The position numbers were made by a program, and so were the translations under genes. A stretch of DNA of 64,000 nt from Chaetorhynchus papuensis (Eukaryota > Chordata > Aves > Passeriformes > Rhipiduridae): NCBI GenBank assembly GCA_013396525.1, contig VWYX01000660.1, positions 307,560-371,559 on the forward strand, in the 5' to 3' direction. A model generated the notes under the pieces. The model was not told where the DNA came from and did no database searches. It worked only from the letters and a program-made list of their open reading frames with translations. This document shows positions 48,601 to 60,600 of this stretch, one piece after another. How positions within the stretch are numbered: the stretch's first letter is position 1; the number at the start of each line of letters is the position of its first letter.

Positions 48601-51600
48601 TGAGAGATTCCAGTGTTTTCCTGTTTCTTTGTTCTGCCCCTCTGCACTGCTGGTGTATTCTGATCATTGCAGCTTCTCTCTTATGGTCTGTTTGTAAGAA
48701 AAAAAATTGAGTCTTGATGGGAAATAAGATAAATGGCAGGGCAAAGCACAAAATGTTGTGTACAGATACATGCTAAAGTTTCCTCAGGCAGTTCCCTGCC
48801 TTGGCTTTGGTTGTACCTCTCCAGCAGGTCACCAGTCACCCCAAGCGTGCATGGGATTAAATTCACTTAGCTCAGTGTGTTTGGAACCTGAGTTTATTAA
48901 AGATGAGAAGGCAGGAAGGCGTGGGGCACCCCCAACACCTCATACACCATCTGTGTTGCAGGCAAGCAGCCTCCAGTACGAGATGCTGCTGCTGACAGAC
49001 TCCATCTCCAAGGAGGACAGCTGCTGGGAGCTGCGGCTGCGCTGCGGTGAGTTCTCATCACCGGCCAAAGCTGTAGATGCTGACAGAGCTTTAGCAGTGA
49101 ATTTCTTCAGCTCTCTAGTATTTTGTGAGAACTCTGTCTTTCCCATGCAAGTTAACTAAAACAAAGTTACCAGTGTTTATCAATAGCCACACCTGCACTT
49201 GTTTTTCCCAGATTGTTACGGCTTCAACTAGAAAAACACTTGGGAACGGACGTGTTAGAGTTGGGCCAACCCCCTCGAGGGGTGGATGGCCAGAGAACCA
49301 ATTACTTTATGCCATCTAACTCACTTTTTGTGAACTAACATATAAATACCTCAGGAAAAAAGCCATTAAATGGGGGCTTTACCACTTTTCTACTGACCTG
49401 GACTCGTGTGGGTTTTCTCTGCGTCTGCGTTACAACAGCGACACAAAGCTTCATTTCCCAGTGCTGTGCCCAGGGCCAGGAAATACAGGGAGATTTCTGC
49501 CTCTAAACCCATTTCATGTGCTGTACAGAGCTGTGGAGGTGTGTCCTGTCTGCAGCTCTCACAGGATAATGAGCATCCCTGTCTGCCTTTCAGCTCTCAG
49601 CCTCTTCCTGATGGCAGTGAACATCAAGACTCCAGTGGTTGTTGAAAACATCACCCTCATGTGCCTGCGCATCCTGCAGAAGCTCATCAAGCCACCTGCT
49701 CCAACCAGCAAGAAAAACAAGGTACTGCCTTAGAGGCTGAGCAAAACATTGAGAATTTGCTGACTGAAGTCTGGCACACAGTGGATGAATTAGTTTGTGA
49801 GGAAGCCAGGACTTGCTTTTCCTGGTGGCTGTTCCTAGGGAAGCACAAGCCCTGTGACTCTGCTCTGTACACACTGCAAATCACAGGTGACTGCTTTCTG
49901 TTTTTCACTGGGTTTTGGTGACTTTGACATTGCTGTTCAGGCTTTGCTTTTTCCCCCTCAGATCTGAGGGGAAAGAGCTGCTTCAAAGCTGCAGCTTGGT
50001 TATTTTGGGCAGGTTTTTGGTGCTTTTAGCAGCTTTGTAGAATCAAGTACCTAATTTAATAGAATCAAGTGCTTCTGACTCAGATTTTTAAATACGGAGC
50101 TACAGTTCTCATAAAAATATATTGATTGACTGCTATTGATTTTGATTTAGGATTAGATTTGGAGGAGAGAAGGTATTTTTCTGCTTTGATCTGCCTGTCT
50201 GATAATCACAGATAGATGTCAGAGATGGGTTTACTGATATTTCAGTAGGAACTGGAATACCTCTCTTAGTTCACCTTTAACAGACACTCTATTACCCTGC
50301 TGCTGTCCAAGAGCTGCATGGCCCAGCCCCAGTGATTCACCTCAGGAGTTGCTCTTTGGGAACAGACTGTGGCTTTCTGAAGAATCACAGAGCTTTTTTC
50401 TTTGTCAGGATGTGCCCATGGATGCTCTCACCACTGTGAAGCCTTACAGCAATGAAATCCATGCACAAGCTCAGCTGTGGCTCAAGAGGGACCCCAAAGC
50501 ATCGTATGAAGCTTGGAAGAAGTGCCTCCCTGCCAGAGGTAACCCCTGTGCCTGTGCCTGCTGCAGTTCTGTGCAGGAATGTGTGTGTTCCCCCAGGTTT
50601 AATGTGGAATATGGATCTGTGGAGTGGTGTTGGCTTCTGCCCTGTGACATCTGATACCATCCTCACATTTAGTCCTTAAAGTTATAGCACTGACTTTTCC
50701 AGGCTCAAACCCTAAGCAGACAATGCCCAAAGAGAATCAGGGACTGTAAAAAAGGAAACTTGTTGCTTATTTAAATTGCTACCAGCCAGCTGGAAAGCTG
50801 ATGGAATTCCTTGAGAGAGGCTCTGGGATTTGCATGAGGCTTGGAATTGAGCATGGCTCCACAGAGGAGTGAAAATGGCAGCAGGAGGAGATGGGAAGCA
50901 CTGAGCTTCCCAGCTGGAGTTTGGCGAGTCCCAGTGAGAAGACAAAAATGCTCTGGCAGTTTGCAGTTCATGGCTGTGACAGTTCTCGTGGGCTCTGCTC
51001 AACATTGCAGGTGCAGATGCCAACGGGAAAACTCCCAGCAAAGCTGAGCTTCACCAGCTCTACTTGTCAGAAAAATATGTCTGGAAGTGGAAGCAGTTCA
51101 TGAGTCGCCGTGGGAAGAGAACTTGTCCTCTGGACCTCAAGCTGGGACACAACAATTGGCTGCGACAGGTAAAGGTGGGGAGACCCCCGGGGCAGAGTTC
51201 AGTCCCAGAGTGTGGCTGGTTCGCTGCAGTTCCTGTGCAGGGGTGTCTGGGGAGGCTGGGACTCACTGCCTCTAATTCCAAGTCAGGTTTGCAGCTGTGT
51301 TTCCTAAGAAATGCTGCATCAAACGTTTATCTGGGAATCTGTGTGTTCCTGAACTCTGAACCTCTCATTGCCACGGTGCTCCTGCCTGCCTGAAGAGCTG
51401 CACCTCTGAGGCTCCTGCACCAAAGCTTTGCCTCTCAAACCGTGTGTGATCAGCAGGTCACCCACACCATACACTCTTCAAACACTCTGGTGCTGAGCAA
51501 AGCAGGAATTGTCACAGAACCAAGAGCTGGGAGACCAAGAAACGCTGCCAGCAGCTCACCCAGCAGCCCCAGTGCTGTGCCTTGTGAGCTGGCACGAGTT

Positions 51601-54600
51601 CATCTGTGCCCATCAGTCTGACCTGGCTTTTCCTGCCCCTGCCCCAGGTGCTGTTCACTCCTGCCACCCAGGCTGCCAGGCAGGCTGCCTGCACCATCGT
51701 GGAGGCCCTGGCCACCATCCCCAGCAGGAAACAGCAGGTCCTGGATCTCCTCACCAGGTATCCCTGTGCTGCCACGCCTGGCAGCTCCACGAGTATTTGT
51801 CTTCGATTGCCATCAGAATCTCTCCCTTCTTGCAGCTTTTCTCACACCTCTTCCTTGTGTACCTCCAGTTCAGGGATCTTTTTGAGCTGGATTTTTAAAC
51901 TTAATTAGCTGGGAGGGTATAGACTTAGGGAGACTTGTGGTTTGCTGCCTGGCAATGAGCTGTTGCAGTCTGTGCTTTTTCCAGAAGTAAGGATGTGGTG
52001 TTCAGCTGTGTGGCCAACATTTCCCCTGCCTCTTCAACAGCAAAATAGTGGGGTGAACTCTCTTCCAACTCCTGGGACACAACTTAGCCCAGCTCATGCT
52101 GACAGCACAGTCAACTCCTTTTTGGGACAAATACAAATTTAGCCAGCAAGCAATGAATATCAGTGATGCTGTTAGCAAGGACAACAGGGAGGGTGGATTT
52201 CTGGAGGCTTTTTCTTTCCTTCCACGGTGTCCTTAAGCTGGGATGCCTTTTGTTGCTCTGAAGGGGTTGTCAGCTTGTGTTTCTCTTTGCAGCTACCTGG
52301 ATGAGCTGAGCATTGCTGGCGAGTGTGCTGCCGAGTACCTGGCCCTGTATCAGAAACTCATCAAACCTGCCCACTGGAAGGTCTACCTGGCAGCCAGAGG
52401 GGTTCTGCCCTATATTGGCAGCCTCATCACTAAGGTGTGGATTTGTGTGCAGGAAATGACCTGCTGCCTTGGCATTTTTCCCTTTGAAATTCCATCCCTT
52501 TGTTCAGTGCCCTGCTGCTGACCCTGCCAGGGTTCTCAAGTTCACACTTCAGTGCTGTTACCTCTGAACAGAGGGAGCCACGGGGGTTTTAGCCCCAGCT
52601 GGAGAATTCCTCAGCACTTTAATTAACTGCTCTGGGATTATAAACATTGCTGCACTGCCTTGGCACCAGCTCAGAGCTGGAAGCTGTTGTCCAGCTCCCA
52701 CACTGGACTCTGAGAGCCCCTGGGGACAGGGAAGGAGGATCAGGCGTGCTGCCATTGCTGGAGTGGGAATTGCAGCCTGCTGGAGAGGCAGCACACTGAG
52801 TTTGCAGTGTTCAGAGTGGCAGCAGCTCTCTGTGGGGATCCCTGCTGCACTCCAAACAGGCAGGTGACACTCTCCATATCAGTGGTGGCCTTGAGTCCTC
52901 CTGGAGGGCCACTAGAGCCAAGCAGTGGTGGCAGGAAGGTGCAGGGAGAAAGTGAGGGGGATATTTGTGGCAGTTTTCCTCTCCTTTCCCCTTTCCCTCC
53001 CTGCTGGTGCCACTGTGCTTTCTCTGTGCCTGGCTCAGTTTCTGGGCCGAGTTCCTTTGCACCCTGTGTTAGACACTGATCATTATTGGCATTGCAGGGG
53101 CTTGGCCTGATGGGCTTGTTCATTATTTTCAGGAAATAGCTCGTTTGCTCGCCTTGGAGGAGGCAACACTCAGCACGGATTTGCAGCAGGGCTATGCCCT
53201 GAAGAGTCTCACAGGTACTCAGTGTCCTGCAGCAGGGTCACAGCTGGGGGGGTCATTGTTCTCTGACAGCCTGGGGCAGAATTTCAGGGAGATCCCATTC
53301 AGCTGTGTTGCCATTGTCAGCACTGGATTTTTGCCATCGATTTAGCACTTAATCTCTACATGGATTTTTCCATATTTTTTATGGTCAGTAAGAGTTTTTA
53401 GCTGCACTGTGGTAACATAGCAGGCAAGCTTCATCATTTCATTTTATTACACAGTACAGTCCCTGGCACCACTGTAAACCCTGCTGCTTTATTCCTACCT
53501 GTTGTTCCTACCTCCCTATTCTGTGAGCGCTTTATTTCATCTTCTAGGGTGTATACCCTTTCAAAAAATTTGTTGGAAATGGAAATGCCTCATGAACTAG
53601 GTCATTGTTTTTTGTATCCTCTTTCACATTCTTCAGACATTAGTGGGTGCATTCACAAAGCCTGGCTTCTTGCAAGAAGCAGCATGTTGATCAGTGTGTC
53701 ATGGGAAAGAATCCTTGTGTTTGCTGATTCTTTACTTTATTGTAGGAGTGAGCAGGTTGGTGATGTCACTGATAAGTCATTTCACATCGTCAGAGGTATT
53801 AGAAGTATTACAAGAGGAGCAATCATCTGCTTTTGGAACAGCTTGCGACAGAAAAATGCCAAAGAGTGCAGAATTTTGTATCAAGCACTTAGGAAGCTCC
53901 TTAGGCCCTTTTCTCATTCCCAAACTATTCTTCCATATGTTACAATTTACAAGACAGGACAAGGCTTTTGCCTCCAGCCACTCAGTTCACAGGAGTGAGC
54001 TTTAAACCACAGACTGATGGGAGTTGGAACAAGCCATTTTTATGATACTGTGCCCTGTTTGCTGCTATGAAGTTTAGCAATCAAATTCTCTCCCACCTCC
54101 TGAATTTCTGTGGCTTTCTAGGTCTTCTCTCTTCCTTTGTGGAGGTGGAGTCTATCAAAAGGCACTTCAAGAGCCGGCTGGTGGGCACGGTGCTCAACGG
54201 GTACCTGTGCCTGAGGAAGCTGGTGGTGCAGAGGACAAAGCTCATTGATGAGACCCAGGACATGCTGCTGGAGATGCTGGAGGACATGACAACAGGTAAA
54301 ACCACCTGTGTTCCATAAATCCAGCCTTTGGATCAACCAAGATGGAAAAGCAGAACAGCCACACAAAGAACTTTCCTAAATGACTGCTGTAGTCAGGGGT
54401 TTATGGCTCCAGTAGTTCCTGTTGGCACAGAAAAGTTGAATAGCATTCCTGGTCACCTCTTCTTTTCCAGGAATCTCAGCCTCCTCCTTTTTATAGGGCT
54501 GCTTTACTGCAGCCCAGCCATGCAGAGGCTTTCCTAGCAACCCTACCAATAAATCCCTTTCATCTTTCACCGAGGGGATCCGCAGAAGAAGAGAGCCCCA

Positions 54601-57600
54601 AAGCGTGGGGCTGCCTGCAGGAGGATTTACTGCATGTGCTGAGCTCAAGTGGCATCTATGAAACTGCCTCCAGTGTCCATTCTAAAGCTCCCTTTTGCTG
54701 GCAGGCACAGAGTCCGAGACCAAGGCGTTCATGGCAGTGTGCATCGAGACCGCCAAGCGCTACAGCCTCGACGACTACCGCACGCCGGTGTTCATCTTCG
54801 AGAGGCTCTGCAGCATCATCTACCCTGTGAGTGGGGCAGGCCTGCAGCTCCTGGAGGGGCACACTGCCTGAGCAGAGCCAGGGAATGCTTTGGGAAGGGA
54901 CTTAAACATTGTCCAGTTCCACCCTCTGCCATGGCAGGGACACCTTCCACGATCCCAGGGTGCTCTGAGCTCCATCCAGCCTGACCTTGGACACTTCCAG
55001 GGATCCAGGGGCAGCCACAGCTTCTCTGAGCGATCTCCACCCTCACAGGGAGGAATTTCTTCCCAATATCTGACCTAAATTTCCCCTCTTTCAGTCTGAC
55101 CCATTCCCCCTTGTCCTGTCACTCCAGTTCCTGATGAACAGTCCCTCTCTGGCTTCCCTGGAGCCCCTTCAGACCCTGGAAGGTGCTCTGAGGTGTCCAC
55201 ACAACCTTCTGTTCTCCAGGCTGAACATTCCCAACTCCCCCAGCCTGGCTCCACAGGGGAGGTGCTCCAGCCCCCTGAGCAACTCCGTGGCCTCCTCTGG
55301 ACTTGCTCCAACAGTTCCATGTCCTTTTTTTGTTGAGGGGGCACAGAACTGTGTGCAGTGCTCCAGATGGGGTCTCAGGATAGAGGGGGACAATCACCAG
55401 CCATTTCTAGCTACCCTAGATCTGGTTCCTTTTCCCCAGGAACAGCAGTGTCTGCAGTCATGGTTTGCCATGAGCCAGTGCAGATCTGTGTCCCAGTGTA
55501 TCCCAGTGTATCCCAGTGTGTCCTATTGTATCCCATTGTGTCCCAGTGTATCCCGTTTGGGAGGTCACTGTTCCAGTTCCCTGAGGAATTTGGTTACTCA
55601 GTGATCCTGGAGATCCTCTGAGTGTGGCATGCAGAGCAGATGCACCAGTGGGGAAAGGAGGGAAGGTTTAGGGACATCCTGCCATAAAAATGCAGGGAAT
55701 GGGAGCGTGGTTAGGGAAAAGCTCATTCACTCTGTCCCTGCTGCTGCTCTTTAGGAAGAGAATGAAGTCACCGAGTTCTTTGTCACTCTGGAGAAAGATC
55801 CCCAGCAGGAGGACTTCCTGCAGGGCAGGATGCCAGGGAACCCCTACAGCAGCAACGAGCCTGGCATCGGGCCTCTCATGAGGGACATCAAGAACAAGAT
55901 CTGCCAGGACTGTGACCTGGTGGCTCTGCTGGAGGACGACAGCGGGATGGAGGTGAGAATTTCTCCAGGTGGGGATTTCTTGCACAGACCTGTGGGATGC
56001 TGGTTTTGGGCAGCTGGTGGTTGCTGGGGTGGTGATGCAACGACCTGAGCTTGTTCTTGACTTGTTCTTCTCTCCCTTTCAGCTCCTGGTGAACAACAAG
56101 ATCATCAGTCTGGATCTGCCTGTGGCTGAGGTCTACAAGAAGGTGTGGTGTCCCACAAACGAGGTGTGTGTTACCTTTGGACGTGTTAACAGCACAGAGC
56201 ACCCGGCTCTCACACCAACAGAAAAAAAAGGGGAAAAATCAAAATCACACGAGTCAGGATTGATTTCCTGGCGTGTCATTTATTGGGTGTAACTGCTCAG
56301 CACCTTTTGGTGCTCTGGTAGGAGAGATTGTGCAACGTGAGTGATTGCAGAGCGCTGCCCCAGGTGAGCTGTGTCCTGCCTCACGTGTGACTCTTCCCAA
56401 GGAACAAACTCCCCGTGTTCCCTCGGGGAGAGCTGAACGTTGTCGCTGCCTTTCAAAGCACATTTCACACTCCATCTGCACCCACAGTTTGATGGGTGTG
56501 TGCACACAGGGACACCAGATTGCTCACCAGTCTGTGCTTCAGGGGTGAACCCGAGTTATTTATGCACAGAGCATCCAATGGTTCTCCATATTTGCACTTC
56601 TGCTCTCGTGTTTTTCATCAGCATCTCAGGCACTTGGCAGATTGATCCTCCCAGTTTGCTTTTCATTGTATTTGTTGAGTGTTTTCACAAAAAGAAATGG
56701 ACCCAACAGTCTTAAGGGTCCAGTGCCCCATGTCATGCTGAGCTTGTTCCAGAGGGGGATGTGGTCCAGACCAAGCTCTTCCCTTCTTTCCTCATAGCCA
56801 TTAAAATAAACTCCCACTGAGGCCATCAGGCTCAATCTTGCCCACTACAAATATGTTTTTAGAGGCACTTGAGATCATAAAACAAGACTGATTTGCCCAA
56901 CATCTCTTGGTCATTCCTCATTTCCTCCTCCCTCCCTTTCAAATCACCTTTGAAACCTCAGTTTCCTGGCACCATTTGTGGGAGGAATTCAAACAAAGTG
57001 CCAGTTAGCAGTGAATGAAGATAAAGTGGGTCTCATTAAGCTTTATTTCAGTAACAAAGCCTTCAGTACTGCAAAATCAAGCCCAAACCTTGTGACAGTG
57101 ATAATTTTTTAGCAAGGTACCAACCTGGAAAGAGAAGTGAGGTGCTGGTGTTGATCTGTGAGTTCTGATTTGAATTCTGACCCAGTCTCTGGTGGAAATG
57201 ATCCCCGTGCTGCCCCTGGGAGCAGCGAGGAGCTGTTCCCGTGGGATGCCGGGCTGGAGCCGGCGTGCAGCTCTCCCGGGAAGCAGCTCTGCTGGTGAAA
57301 GGCAGAGTTTGCTCAGCATTCCTGTGGATGAACAGCTTTCATCTGTCTTCCTTTGTGAGCACCTCCCGGAGCCGCAGCTCCCGTTCCCCGGGAGCGACAG
57401 GCGCACAAGAAACGCAACCTCAGGCCCCTTTTTGTTTCCCTTGTCTCTCAGTGGCTTTTTTTGTTCATCTGCCGTTTTACCAGGGCCCCTGTGGTGTTAA
57501 TTGCTGGTCGCCAGCGTGGCCTTTGAGCAGATCTTCCCCCCGGGGCTTTCCCTGTGCTTATGTATTTGCTGTGACATTAAGCACTGCTTATTCCACATTA

Positions 57601-60600
57601 GGCTTAGCACGATCCCTGACAGGTTTTCTCTTGCAAGGTCTCCTGCTCCCAAATCTGGGATTTTTCTTTTCTGCTTTTTATTCAGACCTATGGATTAAAA
57701 ATGGAAAGTTTCGTGATACGCTGTCAGTATTTCCAGCTGGAAATGCATCTGGAAAACTGTCCCTTTCTCAGGGTAAAAGCACAGCTTTTTTGGCTGTATC
57801 ATTTCAGTGATGTACTGCCTTACTGAAAGCTCATTAAATTGCCTTCTACTCCTCTTCCATTTGCCATCGCTGCAGATTTTATCTGTTTGAAAGCATTCTT
57901 CCAATTAGCCTGTCCTGCTTCATTTCCTGGGCTGTGCCTGTTCCCTGTGTTTCCCAGGTATGCTGTGCCATACTCTCTGAGGAGAGGCTGCCATGGAAAG
58001 CAGGCGTTCCTCTGCAGATGAACCCGTTTTCCTTGGCTAAACCTCTCACTGGTGCTAAAGGAAACCTGGAAGAGATGTAAGGAGGAAGAGATTGTTCATT
58101 ACCAGTCTGTCAATTAATTGGCAATGCCAAGAAAAGCTGGACAGACCTAGGGATGAGTTATTGATGTTTTTGCAGGTGGCTCTACTGTTGTTTTTAATTC
58201 ATCTCAGGAAGGGGAGAACGGGGGAGTGAAAGATTTCCCTGTGTTACCATCCTCGGCTGAAACAGCACGAGGGAGAGCTGGGGCTGGAGTGTCTGCACAC
58301 CCTGAAACCAGAAGCAGGCTTGTGTAAAGTGCCCAGAGATGCAATTAATGAAAAGCTCTGCTCTTGCAGGGGGAGCCCATGAGGATCATTTACCGCATGC
58401 GGGGGTTACTGGGAGATGCGACGGAGGAATTCATCGAGTCCCTCGACTCCACCACTGGTAATGCATTTGTCTGCTGGAAGCTGGGATTAGATTTGAAATC
58501 TGAGGTTTGCTGCAGAGCAGTGACATTATTATCCTCACAGCAGTGAGCTTAAAGTTGATTGACGTTGCTTTTGCTGCATTTACCTGCTTCACCTCGAGTG
58601 AAGGAGGATTTGAACAGCACTTTAAAGCTGTTCTTCAAATGTGAGCACTTGCATGGCACGGGGACCATTCAGCCCAGCCCTTCTTCATCTTCCTGCTCTT
58701 AACTCTTCTCAAATTCAATACAACTGAAGTGACTGGAATTGCTGGTCAATGTGTGCTGCTCTGCTCCCCATTTCTGCTTCTGCTGCACGAGCGTGTCCCT
58801 GTGGCTGCTCCTGTCCTCACCGCCCGTGTCTGTCCTGCAGATGAGGAGGAGGATGAGGAAGAAGTGTATAAGATGGCAGGGGTGATGGCTCCATGTGGAG
58901 GCCTGGAGTGCATGCTCAACAGACTGACTGGGATCAAGGACTTCAAGCAGGGCCGGCACCTCTTAACTGTGAGTCTCCCTTTGGCTCTGGGGTCAGGAGT
59001 TACGGGGTGGAAAATGCCACAGGCATCCGTGAGGTTCAGACAATCCCCTTTGAGCTGGAGCAGTTCCTTCCCTCTCCCATTCCTCTTGGTTAACAATTCT
59101 TTAAAGAACTTGAAGCGTGTAGAAGCTGAGGAGTTGATAAGACTTAATCATGGCTCTCTCCAGTGTTTTCTGCCTTGGCCTTACCTGAAAACCAAGGCTG
59201 TGCTAAGATGTATCCAGAGATGTAAAAATCTGGGCTGTACTGTAGCCCAGAGTCTGGAGATCAGATGTATGATTGTATTGAACTATATTTTATTCTTTAC
59301 TTTATTACTTTATTTATTTTATTACTTTACTTTATTCTATTACTACTATTATTTTTTCAGCAAAATCCCCCCCCTCACTGTGCAGGTACCACAGAGAATC
59401 CCTTGTCTGTGTTTTGTAGGTGCTGCTAAAGCTCTTCAGTTACTGTGTGAAGGTGAAAATAAACCGGCAGCAGCTGGTCAAGCCAGAGATGAACACCCTG
59501 AATGTCATGCTGGGGACTCTGAACTTGGTAAGGACAACCTGGACTTCCACAAGTGGTTTTTCCATGGATTCCAATGAATTTAAGCTGCTTCTGGCTGCCC
59601 TGCTATCTTGTGGCACCTACGGGAGATGGGAGATGTTGCTGTGCTGGCACTGCAAATGATCCCTGGGACATTCCTTATCTGTTATGGGTGCAGGTGTGGG
59701 TGGGGGGCAGTTCAACCAGCTGCTGTTCCAGTGCCTCTTCCCACTTTAAACCAGTGACTGCTGGTGTTCCAGAGCCTCTTCCCATCTTAAACCAGCTCCT
59801 GCTGTTGTTCCAGAGCCTCTTCCCATCTTAAACCAGCTCCTGCTGTTGTTCCAGTGTCTCTTCCCACCTTAAACCAGCTCCTGCTGTTGTTCCAGAGCCT
59901 CTTCCCATCTTAAACCAGCTCCTGCTGGTGTTCCAGTGCCTCTTCCCACCTTAAACCAGTTCCTGCTGGTGTTCCAGTGTCTGTTCCCACCTCAGACCAG
60001 TGACTGCTGCTGTTCCAGTGCCTCTTCCCACCTTAAACCAGCTCCTGCTGGTGTTCCAGTGCCTCTTCCCACCTTAAACCAGTTCCTGCTGCTGTTCCAG
60101 TGCCTCTTCCCACCTTAAACCAGTTCCTGCTGGTATTCCAGTGCCTNNNNNNNNNNNNNNNNNNNNNNNNNNNNNNNNNNNNNNNNNNNNNNNNNNNNNN
60201 NNNNNNNNNNNNNNNNNNNNNNNNNNNNNNNNNNNNNNNNNNNNNNNNNNNNNNNNNNNNNNNNNNNNNNNNNNNNNNNNNNNNNNNNNNNNNNNNNNNN
60301 NNNNNNNNNNNNNNNNNNNNNNNNNNNNNNNNNNNNNNNNNNNNNNNNNNNNNNNNNNNNNNNNNNNNNNNNNNNNNNNNNNNNNNNNNNNNNNNNNNNN
60401 NNNNNNNNNNNNNNNNNNNNNNNNNNNNNNNNNNNNNNNNNNNNNNNNNNNNNNNNNNNNNNNNNNNNNNNNNNNNNNNNNNNNNNNNNNNNTCCCACCT
60501 TAAACCAGTGTCTGCTGGTGTTCCCCTGAGTGCCCCCATCTCTTGCAGGCTCTGGTGGCTGAGCAGGAGAACAAGGACAGCGGGGGAGCAGCTGTGGCCG

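Noticed and set aside
59706..60540. Regularly spaced 41-bp repeats, CRISPR-like at first glance
   Set aside because: Directly adjoining tandem units without unique spacers, in a vertebrate intron.
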